From: UBA4644 sp034933145
GTDB taxonomy: Bacteria > Bacillota > Clostridia > Oscillospirales > Butyricicoccaceae
Reading direction: 5' to 3'
Length of the DNA: 15,275 nucleotides
NCBI GenBank assembly: GCA_034933145.1
Contig: JAYFOA010000050.1
Location: forward strand, 1-15,275
Below, in pieces: positions 7,337-13,252 of the stretch. How positions within the stretch are numbered: position 1 is the stretch's first letter; the number at the start of each line of letters is the position of its first letter. A program made the translations under genes and the position numbers. The notes beneath the pieces are model-generated. The model was not told where the DNA came from. It did not search any database and saw only the letters and a program-made list of their open reading frames with translations.

Positions 7337-7671
7337 CGGTGTTCTTCCAGCAGGCGAGACAGCGCTCCGGCCAGCTCAAACGCCGATTGGCTGCCGCACA
7401 GCAGGGCCACGCCCTGCTCCTTGGCACGGAGAATCACCTCTTCGTCGGGCCGAACACCCTCAGCCAAGATGACAGCGGATACCTCGGCCATCACCGCCAC
7501 AGCCACCGTGTTCAGGTTGCACATAATCGTGATCCAGGCACAGCCCGGTTTTGCCCGGCCCATCACCCAGCTTAACAGATCGCCGCAATACCCACCGGTA
7601 ACCTCACGGCGCAGATCCCCTGCACAGACGGGTTCAAGCATCAGTGCTGTCGTAAGATCATGTACCGTCAT
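7333..7671 (-). CDS. DRTGG-domain-like protein 2
   Basis: A 112-residue single-domain protein starting MTVHDLTTALMLEP. The core (residues ~25-105) has the alternating hydrophobic strands and the 'hydrophobic-VILAEGVRPDEEVILRAKE-x-VALL' ending typical of DRTGG domains, a regulatory fold also found in CBS-containing phosphate-metabolism proteins. It has no catalytic motif. It aligns by eye with the other DRTGG protein of the operon (9430-9786), sharing a P-D-E-x2-L-R core and a V/L-L-C end strand. The start is set at 7671 because GGAGG at 7681-7685 lies nine bases upstream; a longer frame from 7698 includes this site. It overlaps the hydS-like gene by 14 bases and the PHP gene by 4. Probably ligand-binding; the ligand is unknown. 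Confidence 0.75.
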   Translation of the reverse strand: MTVHDLTTALMLEPVCAGDLRREVTGGYCGDLLSWVMGRAKPGCAWITIMCNLNTVAVAVMAEVSAVILAEGVRPDEEVILRAKEQGVALLCGSQSAFELAGALSRLLEEHR

Positions 7672-8971
7672 CGGTACTTTCCTCCTTGCGTTCTCCACTG
7701 CCCGCGGACTGATCCTGCAGCTGCTTTTTCATAACAAAGAGACAATCGGTAGGGCTGGCCTTGCCGCGAACGATATCCTCCGCCAGCGCGTGACAGCTGG
7801 GTGCGCCGCAGGCACCGCAATCCAGTCCCGGAAAGGTTTCGACGATTTCTTCGATGCGGCGCATCTTCTCCATGGCTGCAACCATATCCTCAGCCAGCGG
7901 CGCATCGGGGGTATATTTCAGCGGGAAGAACCAATCCATATCCAACTCATCCATATCCCGCTCGGTGAACTTGTTGCGGGAAACGGGCAGATATTTGCGG
8001 AGCATCTGGATGCGTGCCTTGGCCACAAAGGGGTTTTCCACTGCTGCCGCGCCGCCGACACATCCGCCGGGACAGGCGTTCAGCTCGATAAATTCCAGAT
8101 CCTCCAGTTTTTCGTCTTCCAACTCCTCCAGCACCTTAATGACCTGTTCGATGCCGTCGGCCGCCAGATATTTTTCCTCCAGAAGAGCAGAAGATTCACC
8201 GCCGCTGGTGGACCAGCCGATCCCCATGATGCCGGAACGGGCAATCATTTCCGGTTCCGTCAGCTTGTTCATCTGTTTCAGCAGATCCTTATAGATATCT
8301 GTCATGGAAATCACGCAATCGACTTCTGACTTTTCAAGACCCAACGGCTGCTTAACATCCGTTACTTTAGCGGGGCAGGGAGAAATGAAAAACACGCCGA
8401 TTTCTTCACTTTTCAGTCCCGTCCGCTCGATGGCCTCCTTGCGTGCGATGGCTGCTGCCAGGTGGATCGGGGCGCGGATCGGCAGCACATGTTCGCACAG
8501 ATGTGGGAAACGGGCACGGATCAGCCGCACCACCACCGGACAGGCCGAGCTGATGACCGGTGTCACAAGTCCCCCCGTAGCCAGCAGTTTGCGCGTATAG
8601 TCGGAGATAATCTCCGCCGCCCGGGAAACCTCAAATACCATATCAAAGCCGAAGCGTCGGAGGCCGGTCAAAACATAATCGATATCATCCAGATTGTTGA
8701 ACTGACCGTACAGCGTGGGAGCCGGCAGCGCCACCTTATACTTAAAGCGAGGTGCATTCTCTTCCCATTTGTCAAATACGGCCTGTTTCGCCTTATGGGG
8801 GCAGACGCGGATGCACTGGCCGCAATCAATGCACCGCTCGGTGATGATATGCGCTTTACCGTCGCGGACGCGGATTGCCTCCATGGGGCAGTGCCGGATA
8901 CAGGTGGTACATCCCATGCATTTATCTACATCCAGCGTCACCGAATGGGGAATGAGATTCTGGTCGTCCAA
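7658..8971 (-). CDS. hydS: Putative sensory [FeFe]-hydrogenase (HydS-like, group C/D type)
   Basis: A 437-residue protein. Two N-terminal [4Fe-4S] clusters (Cys18/21/24/28 and Cys47/50/53/57) precede an iron-hydrogenase large-subunit domain (~80-330) and a C-terminal four-Cys Fe-S domain DCGACGAPSC with Cys410. H-cluster loops are divergent: L1 SSACPVV (141-147) has Ala143 where catalytic enzymes have the proton-relay Cys, L2 is SPCPAKVTD instead of MPCxxKxxE, and L3 is NACPGGCVGGAA instead of MACxxGCxxGGGQP. The four presumed cluster ligands (Cys144, 199, 300, 304) remain. This pattern is known from slow, sensory hydrogenases. No PAS, kinase, phosphatase or cyclase domain is fused, as in 'group D' proteins. 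Start: TTG at 8971 with AAGGAGGGA (8977-8985) upstream; no ATG or GTG fits. Confidence 0.88.
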   Translation of the reverse strand: MDDQNLIPHSVTLDVDKCMGCTTCIRHCPMEAIRVRDGKAHIITERCIDCGQCIRVCPHKAKQAVFDKWEENAPRFKYKVALPAPTLYGQFNNLDDIDYVLTGLRRFGFDMVFEVSRAAEIISDYTRKLLATGGLVTPVISSACPVVVRLIRARFPHLCEHVLPIRAPIHLAAAIARKEAIERTGLKSEEIGVFFISPCPAKVTDVKQPLGLEKSEVDCVISMTDIYKDLLKQMNKLTEPEMIARSGIMGIGWSTSGGESSALLEEKYLAADGIEQVIKVLEELEDEKLEDLEFIELNACPGGCVGGAAAVENPFVAKARIQMLRKYLPVSRNKFTERDMDELDMDWFFPLKYTPDAPLAEDMVAAMEKMRRIEEIVETFPGLDCGACGAPSCHALAEDIVRGKASPTDCLFVMKKQLQDQSAGSGERKEESTDDGT

Positions 8972-9003
8972 ACGTCTCCCTCCTTCCGGCAAAATTATTT
9001 CTG

Positions 9004-9429
9004 TTACTGCATACCGACGATCATCGTGATGGTCGTTCCTACGCCCACCTCAGTATCGATCCGCAGTGTGTCCGCATATTTTTTCATATTGGGCAGGCCC
9101 ATTCCTGCGCCGAAGCCCAGGTTTCGGATCGTGTCCGGCGCAGTGGAAAAGCCTTCCTGCATGGCGGCCTCCACGTCCGGGATGCCGGGTCCGTGATCGG
9201 CGAGTACCATCGTGACCTTCTGCGGTGAAATCTCCACGTCGATCACGCCGCCATTGGCATGAATGACCATGTTGATTTCCCCCTCATACATCGCGATCGC
9301 GACTTTGCGCACCGCATCCGGGTTTGCGCCGAGCTGCCGAAGAAGTTTCTTGACATCGCCCGAAGCGGCGCCGGCGGAAGTGAAGTCATCACCCTCCACC
9401 ACATAGTGCAGTTTCAGGTTTTCCGCCAC
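9004..9429 (-). CDS. RsbW/RsbT-like ATPase (anti-sigma / switch-kinase type)
   Basis: A 141-residue protein with a complete GHKL ATP-binding domain of the anti-sigma-factor type: AIAMYEGEINMVIHA (45-59, N-box with Glu49, Glu51, Asn53), ADHGPGI (77-83, G1) and GFGAGMGLPNMKKYAD (105-120, G2), then GVGTT. The family includes SpoIIAB, RsbW and RsbT, serine kinases or anti-sigma proteins working with STAS partners. No STAS protein or sigma factor lies in the window. The start is GTG at 9427-9429, directly after the TAG of the preceding gene (zero spacing), with only a weak ribosome binding site inside that gene, so translation is probably coupled. Together with the downstream HydS-like protein it may form an H2- or redox-responsive switch; this is inference. 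Confidence 0.85.
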   Translation of the reverse strand: MAENLKLHYVVEGDDFTSAGAASGDVKKLLRQLGANPDAVRKVAIAMYEGEINMVIHANGGVIDVEISPQKVTMVLADHGPGIPDVEAAMQEGFSTAPDTIRNLGFGAGMGLPNMKKYADTLRIDTEVGVGTTITMIVGMQ

Positions 9430-9786
9430 CTACCGCTCACCCGCTTCCCTTTTGCCCAAGCCCTCTGCATACAGACGGCCACAGGCCCGATACATGTCCA
9501 GCCGCGTGCACAAAACAGCAATGCTTCGTTCTCCGGCAAGACGCAGCAGGTTTTCATCCGGCTGTTTTCCACGGACAAATACGATGCAGTGGATGTCCGT
9601 CATTTCCGCTGTGCGGACAACCTGCGGATTGACAAGGCCGGTAAGCAGTACGCCCTGATCCTTGACATAGGCCAGCACGTCACTCATCATATCGCTGCCG
9701 CAGGCATTGCGAACTTCCGTGTCCAGCAGATCCTGCCCTGCCGCAACAGTGGCGCCAAGAACCTCGGCGATACGGGAAATCTTCAT
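9430..9786 (-). CDS. DRTGG-domain-like protein 1
   Basis: A 118-residue protein starting MKISRIAEVLGATVAAGQDL. Its core (ACGSDMMSDVLAYVKDQGVL, then NPQVVRTAEMTDIHCIVFVRGKQPDENLLRLA) matches the DRTGG fold, as seen in its paralogue at 7333-7671. It has no enzyme motif or membrane segment. The ATG at 9786 has GGAGGG at 9794-9799, seven bases away. The gene follows hydC by 18 bases and its TAG abuts the GTG of the RsbW-like gene. Having two DRTGG proteins in one operon suggests a heterodimer or two partners, one for each ATPase, but this is untested. The exact family is judged by eye. Confidence 0.75.
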   Translation of the reverse strand: MKISRIAEVLGATVAAGQDLLDTEVRNACGSDMMSDVLAYVKDQGVLLTGLVNPQVVRTAEMTDIHCIVFVRGKQPDENLLRLAGERSIAVLCTRLDMYRACGRLYAEGLGKREAGER

Positions 9787-9804
9787 GAGACCGCCCTCCG
9801 ATTT

Positions 9805-10305
9805 TTATTTTTGCTGATAGGAGGCCAGGATCTTATCCACTTCGTCGACGGTCAGCTTACCGTAAACATTTCCGTCAATCATCATGACCGGGGCCAGTCC
9901 GCATGCTCCGATGCAACGGCAGGCATCCAGCGAAAATTTTCCGTCCGGCGTGACCCCGCCGACCGGGATGTTTAAGTCATGCTGAATACGATCCAGCACC
10001 TGCTGAGCACCCTTGACATAGCAGGCCGTGCCAAGACAGACGGAGACGGCATGCTCACCCTTGGGATTCAGTGCGAACTGGGCGTAGAACGTGACAACGC
10101 CATAAACTTCGGACAGCGGAATACCCAGGCCTTCCGCCACCATGATCTGCACCTCTACAGGCAGATAACCGTAGATTTCCTGCGCTTTCTGCAGCACGGG
10201 CAGTAACGAGCCCGGCATGTCTCGCAGCTCGGCGATTACGGCCTTGAGCTGCTCCTCTTGTTCCTTTGTGCCTTTAAAAGGAACCATGGTTTTACCCTTT
10301 GCCAT
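9805..10305 (-). CDS. hydC: HydC, NuoE-like [2Fe-2S] subunit of the hydrogenase
   Basis: A 166-residue thioredoxin-like ferredoxin subunit that pairs with the NuoF-like HydB to carry electrons. A helical N-terminal part (LPVLQKAQEIYGYLP, 35-49, then PLSEVYGVVTFYAQF, 63-77) is the NuoE signature. The cluster ligands are Cys90 and Cys95 (CLGTAC) and Cys131 and Cys135 (CIGAC), all present. It is the first gene of the operon, with a strong AGGAGGA (10311-10317) before the ATG at 10305 and a promoter about 60 bases upstream. It is unusual in being separated from hydB and hydA by seven other genes, so subunit stoichiometry may be set by translation rather than gene adjacency. Confidence 0.93.
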   Translation of the reverse strand: MAKGKTMVPFKGTKEQEEQLKAVIAELRDMPGSLLPVLQKAQEIYGYLPVEVQIMVAEGLGIPLSEVYGVVTFYAQFALNPKGEHAVSVCLGTACYVKGAQQVLDRIQHDLNIPVGGVTPDGKFSLDACRCIGACGLAPVMMIDGNVYGKLTVDEVDKILASYQQK

Positions 10306-10330
10306 ATGTGTCCTCCTCTTTCCATTCGGA

Positions 10331-10355
10331 CATCCAACGTCACTTTATTTGGATG
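10331..10355. repeat. Inverted repeat in the hydC leader
   Basis: CATCCAA (10331-10337) and TTGGATG (10349-10355) are perfect 7-bp arms around an 11-base loop. They lie between the predicted transcription start and the hydC ribosome binding site. It can form an RNA hairpin or be a DNA operator. Another TTGGATG occurs at 10494-10500. Confidence 0.45.
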
Positions 10356-10368
10356 CCCACACCATTTG

Positions 10369-10397
10369 ATTATACTATATGGCAACACAATTTGCCA
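10369..10397 (-). promoter_or_regulatory. Promoter of the hydrogenase operon
   Basis: On the minus strand a perfect TATAAT (complement of 10369-10374) is preceded, after 17 bases, by TGGCAA (complement of 10392-10397), matching only three of six -35 bases. The predicted start is near 10362, about 57 bases before the hydC ATG. The weak -35 and the overlapping inverted repeat suggest control by a DNA-binding protein. Confidence 0.65.
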
Positions 10398-10399
10398 TA
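10378..10399. promoter_or_regulatory. Candidate operator: TATGGCAA and TTGCCATA inverted repeat
   Basis: Perfect 8-bp arms TATGGCAA (10378-10385) and TTGCCATA (10392-10399) are separated by 6 bases. The centre falls about 26 bases upstream of the predicted hydC transcription start, covering the -35 and most of the spacer. The symmetry fits a dimeric regulator. It does not match the Rex (TTGTTAA-type), CRP or FNR consensus sites as I know them. Confidence 0.55.
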
Positions 10400-10517
10400 G
10401 TTTTTTCATCTGATCCGTCAAAAAATTCTCAAACTTTTCCGAAATATTTATTGATTTTTTGGGATACGCGCAAATAATTTCATTTTGCATTTTTTGGATG
10501 TGAATTGCCGATACTTC

Positions 10518-10546
10518 TTTACAAATAGCCGCTTCTGTGCTAAAAT
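10518..10546 (+). promoter_or_regulatory. Promoter of rpsO (and perhaps pnp)
   Basis: TTTACA (10518-10523), a 17-base spacer and TAAAAT (10541-10546), each five of six consensus bases, with TGC before the -10 giving an extended element. Predicted start is near 10553, leaving a leader of about 85 bases before the rpsO ATG. The region 10320-10550 between the two divergent promoters is clearly AT-richer than the genes around it. Confidence 0.75.
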
Positions 10547-10573
10547 AACTAAGCTATGCCCCCATGCTTAGTT
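10547..10573 (+). promoter_or_regulatory. Stem-loop at the 5' end of the rpsO transcript
   Basis: AACTAAGC (10547-10554) pairs with GCTTAGTT (10566-10573). Past a one-base bulge, three more pairs (ATG with CAT) leave a C-rich loop. The predicted transcription start falls within the left arm, so it is either a 5' stabilising RNA hairpin or, if transcription starts later, a DNA palindrome overlapping the promoter. Confidence 0.4.
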
Positions 10574-10575
10574 CT

Positions 10576-10634
10576 GGGATCATCCTCGGCCCTTTACTCA
10601 GCCGGCGGGCAGATAAAAAAATGAGGAGGATCCC
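10576..10634 (+). promoter_or_regulatory. rpsO leader RNA that can mask the Shine-Dalgarno (candidate S15 autoregulatory element)
   Basis: GGGATCATCCTC (10576-10587) pairs with GAGGAGGATCCC (10623-10634) in 11 of 12 positions with one A-G mismatch. The right arm contains the whole AGGAGG ribosome binding site of rpsO. The 35 bases between can form an inner GC-rich helix (GGC 10588-10590 with GCC 10601-10603, or GCCC 10589-10592 with GGGC 10607-10610). S15 is known to repress its own translation through leader RNAs in several bacterial phyla. That this one binds S15 is inference. Confidence 0.6.
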
Positions 10635-10637
10635 CCA

Positions 10638-10904
10638 ATGATGCTGAAAGACGAAAAGACCGCAATTATCGAGCAGAACCGCGTTCATGAGACCGACACC
10701 GGCTCTCCGGAAGTTCAGATCGCCATCCTGACCACCCGGATCAATGAACTGAACGAGCACCTGAAAGTCCACAAAAAGGATTTCCACAGCCAGCGCGGCC
10801 TGCTCAAAATGGTCGGTAAGCGCCGCCGCCTTCTGGATTATCTGATGAAAAAGGATATCCTGCGCTACCGTGCCGCACTCGAAAAGAATAATTTGCGCAA
10901 GTAA
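10638..10904 (+). CDS. rpsO: Ribosomal protein S15
   Basis: An 88-residue small-subunit protein that binds the central domain of 16S rRNA early in 30S assembly. Family landmarks: TDTGSPEVQIAILTTRINELNEHL (19-42), KKDFHSQRGLLKMVGKRRRLLDYL (45-68), and the ending YRAALEKNNLRK, giving the usual length of 88-89. It begins at ATG 10638 with AGGAGG at 10624-10629, eight bases away; a second ATG follows directly at 10641 but is less well spaced. It is followed by a terminator-like hairpin and pnp, the same order as in many bacteria. Confidence 0.97.
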   Translation: MMLKDEKTAIIEQNRVHETDTGSPEVQIAILTTRINELNEHLKVHKKDFHSQRGLLKMVGKRRRLLDYLMKKDILRYRAALEKNNLRK

Positions 10905-10912
10905 GCACAATC

Positions 10913-10934
10913 GGGGGACGGAAGTCCCCCTTTT
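10913..10934 (+). terminator. Intrinsic terminator or attenuator after rpsO
   Basis: GGGGGAC (10913-10919), a GGAA tetraloop of the stable GNRA class, GTCCCCC (10924-10930) and TTTT. The stem is GC-rich but the U-run is short, so it may let some transcripts read through into pnp. It begins eight bases past the rpsO stop. Confidence 0.75.
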
Positions 10935-10948
10935 GCCTATTCAACCCA

Positions 10949-11019
10949 GGGCGTTATTTTTTAGCAGTTGAAGATGTGCGCAAATTTTACGCTTGTCTTC
11001 AAATGCTAAAGGTACGCCC
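10949..11019 (+). promoter_or_regulatory. Long stem-loop in the pnp leader
   Basis: Successive paired blocks: GGGCGT (10949-10954) with ACGCCC (11014-11019), TTTAGCA (10960-10966) with TGCTAAA (11004-11010), TTGAAGA (10968-10974) with TCTTCAA (10996-11002), then two wobble pairs and GCG/CGC closing a 9-base loop. It ends just before pnp. In E. coli the pnp leader has a long stem cut by RNase III and then used by PNPase to repress itself; this hairpin is well placed for a similar role, which is inferred here. Confidence 0.65.
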
Positions 11020-11042
11020 AAATGAAAGAAAGGACGACCGAA

Positions 11043-13175
11043 ATGATAAGACACATGGAATTCCCGAATTACAAGACCTATGAAACCACACTCGGCGGGC
11101 GGAAGCTTAAGGTCGAACTGGGCAAAATGGCCGGCTTGGCCAACGGTTCCGCGCTGGTGACTTTTGGCGACACGACCGTTCTGGCCTGTGCAACGATGGC
11201 CAAATCGCCCCGTGACGGCATTGACTTTTTTCCGCTGAGCGTCGACTTTGAAGAAAAGCTGTACGCCGTCGGCCGCATTCCCGGAAGCTTTATGCGCCGT
11301 GAGGGCCGCCCCGGCGAGCGTGCCATCCTGGCCTCCCGTATGATCGACCGGCAGATCCGCCCCTTCTTCCCCTCCGACATGCGCAACGACGTATCCGTCA
11401 TGTGTACTGTCCTGAGTGTGGATTATGATGACAGTGCCGAAGTGGCCGCCATGCTGGGCGCCTCCATTGCCCTCTCGGTTTCCGACATCCCCTGGAAAGG
11501 CCCCATCGCCGGTGTACAGATGGGCTATACCGAGGAAGACGGCTATGTTGTCTGCCCCAACAGTGAGCAGCAGAAAAAGAGTTCGCTTCGTCTGACCGTC
11601 TCCGGCAGTATGGACAAAGTGGTTATGATCGAGGCAGGAGCCGACCAGTTCCCCGACGATATGATGCTCAAAGCCATCGAACTGTGCCACGAGGAGATCA
11701 AGAAGCTGGTTACCTTTATCCGCAACATCAAGGCTGAAAATTTCAAGGAACCCGCGTCTTATCCCAGCATGAAGCTGCCCGAAGAGATGCTGGAGGCGGT
11801 CAAAGCCTATGCCCGTGACGCGGTTCGCGCCGCCGTGGATACCGATGATAAGACCGTCCGCGATGCCCGAATTGATGAAATCACCGCCGACGTACAGGCT
11901 CACTTTGCCGAGCAGTATCCCGACAGTACCGCCCTTCTCAACGAATGTATGTATAAGCTGCAGAAGTTCGTCGTCCGCCGGATGCTGCTGGACGAAGGAA
12001 AGCGCGTCGACGGCCGCGGCCTGACCGACGTGCGGCCGCTGGCCTCCGAGGTCGGCCTGATTCCCCGTGTCCACGGCTCCGGCCTGTTTACCCGCGGCCA
12101 GACACAGGTACTGACCATCTGCACGCTGGGTACCCTCCGCGACGCGCAGGAGCTTGACACCACCTTTGAGGATACCGAAAAGCGCTATATGCACCATTAT
12201 AACTTCCCCGGCTATTCCACTGGAGAGGCCAAGCCCTCCCGCAGCCCCGGCCGCCGCGAGATCGGCCATGGAGCGCTGGCTGAAAAAGCTCTGCTCCCCG
12301 TGATCCCCTCTGTCGAGGAATTTCCTTACGCCTACCGTCTGGTCAGCGAGGTTGTGTCTTCTAACGGCAGCACCTCTCAGGGTGCCATCTGCGGCAGCAC
12401 GCTGGCGTTGATGGATGCCGGTGTTCCGATCAAGGCGCCGGTCGCCGGCATTTCCTGCGGTCTGGTGACCGAGGGTGACCGTCACATTACCTTTACCGAC
12501 ATTCAGGGGATTGAGGATTTCTTCGGCGACATGGACTTCAAGGTCGGCGGCACCGAAAAGGGCATCACCGCCATTCAGGTTGACATCAAAAATGATGGCC
12601 TGACGCTGGAAATCATTTCAGAAGCCTTCCAGAAGACCCGTGTTGCACGCCACGATATCCTGAACGAGATCATGCTGAAGGCCATTCCTGCGCCGCGCGC
12701 GGAGCTGTCCCCCTACGCACCCAAGATGATCCGCTTTATGATTGATCCGGAGAAAATCCGTGAAGTCATCGGCAAGGGCGGCAGCGTGATCCAGAAGATC
12801 ACCGCCGATACCAATACCAAAATTGACATTGAAGACGACGGCTCAGTCTGCATCGCGGCCATCAATGCCGCCGACGGCGATAAGGCCCGCCAGATGATCG
12901 AGGCCATTGCCAAGGACCCCGAGGTGGGCGACCTTTTCTACGGCAAGGTTACGCGTGTCATGAACTTCGGCGCCTTTGTAGAAATTGCGCCGGGCAAAGA
13001 AGGGTTAATCCGTATCAATCATCTGGATAATAAGTTTGTCGAAAAGGTGGAGGATGTCCTGAACGTCGGCGACGAAACCTGGTGCAAAGTCATTGAGATC
13101 GACGAAAAAGGCCGCATCAATCTCTCCCGCAAACAGGCTCTCCGCGAAATCGAGCAGAAGAAGGACGAGCAGTAA
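11043..13175 (+). CDS. pnp: Polynucleotide phosphorylase
   Basis: A 3'-to-5' phosphorolytic exoribonuclease, trimeric and cytoplasmic, that degrades mRNA to nucleoside diphosphates. The 710 residues cover two RNase PH domains with an alpha-helical linker between, then a KH domain (EKIREVIGKGGSVIQKI near residues 571-587) and an S1 domain (from GDLFYGKVTRVMNFGAFVEI near 629). The catalytic RNase PH domain shows GEAKPSRSPGRR and SSNGSTSQGAICGSTLALMD, and MDFKVGGTEKGITAIQVDI with the metal-binding aspartates. The start is taken as ATG 11043 (MIRHMEFPNYKTYE), with AAGGA at 11030-11034 eight bases upstream; an in-frame ATG at 11022 is possible and adds seven residues. It lies downstream of the leader stem-loop. 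Confidence 0.95.
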   Translation: MIRHMEFPNYKTYETTLGGRKLKVELGKMAGLANGSALVTFGDTTVLACATMAKSPRDGIDFFPLSVDFEEKLYAVGRIPGSFMRREGRPGERAILASRMIDRQIRPFFPSDMRNDVSVMCTVLSVDYDDSAEVAAMLGASIALSVSDIPWKGPIAGVQMGYTEEDGYVVCPNSEQQKKSSLRLTVSGSMDKVVMIEAGADQFPDDMMLKAIELCHEEIKKLVTFIRNIKAENFKEPASYPSMKLPEEMLEAVKAYARDAVRAAVDTDDKTVRDARIDEITADVQAHFAEQYPDSTALLNECMYKLQKFVVRRMLLDEGKRVDGRGLTDVRPLASEVGLIPRVHGSGLFTRGQTQVLTICTLGTLRDAQELDTTFEDTEKRYMHHYNFPGYSTGEAKPSRSPGRREIGHGALAEKALLPVIPSVEEFPYAYRLVSEVVSSNGSTSQGAICGSTLALMDAGVPIKAPVAGISCGLVTEGDRHITFTDIQGIEDFFGDMDFKVGGTEKGITAIQVDIKNDGLTLEIISEAFQKTRVARHDILNEIMLKAIPAPRAELSPYAPKMIRFMIDPEKIREVIGKGGSVIQKITADTNTKIDIEDDGSVCIAAINAADGDKARQMIEAIAKDPEVGDLFYGKVTRVMNFGAFVEIAPGKEGLIRINHLDNKFVEKVEDVLNVGDETWCKVIEIDEKGRINLSRKQALREIEQKKDEQ

Positions 13176-13206
13176 CGCATATTCCGCGATTTCATTCAAA
13201 CAATAC

Positions 13207-13238
13207 GCATGGCAGGCGATGTGCCTGCCATGCTTTCT
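13207..13238 (+). terminator. Hairpin between pnp and the M16 peptidase gene
   Basis: GCATGGCAGGC (13207-13217) pairs perfectly with GCCTGCCATGC (13223-13233) around a 5-base loop, followed by TTTCT. The 11-bp GC-rich stem fits a terminator, but the T-run is short and the next ribosome binding site begins only four bases later. It may instead be a partial attenuator or an RNA-processing/stability hairpin in an rpsO-pnp-peptidase transcript. Confidence 0.55.
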
Positions 13239-13252
13239 ATCGGAGGTCTTTT

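Noticed and set aside
8972..8992. Upstream TTG start for the HydS-like gene
   Set aside because: It would place the AAGGAGGGA ribosome binding site inside the coding sequence; TTG at 8971 has correct spacing to it.
10378..10399. Rex (redox repressor) operator
   Set aside because: The half-site TATGGCAA does not match TTGTTAA/TTGTGAA-type Rex half-sites, so I report an unassigned operator instead.
10236..10490. 84-codon leftward frame before hydC
   Set aside because: It crosses the hydC start in another frame and covers the promoter; the product is unlike any protein and lacks a ribosome binding site.
10941..12485. 514-codon open frame on the minus strand
   Set aside because: Antisense to pnp, with no ribosome binding site or recognisable domain, and its Gly/His-rich composition is a codon-bias shadow.
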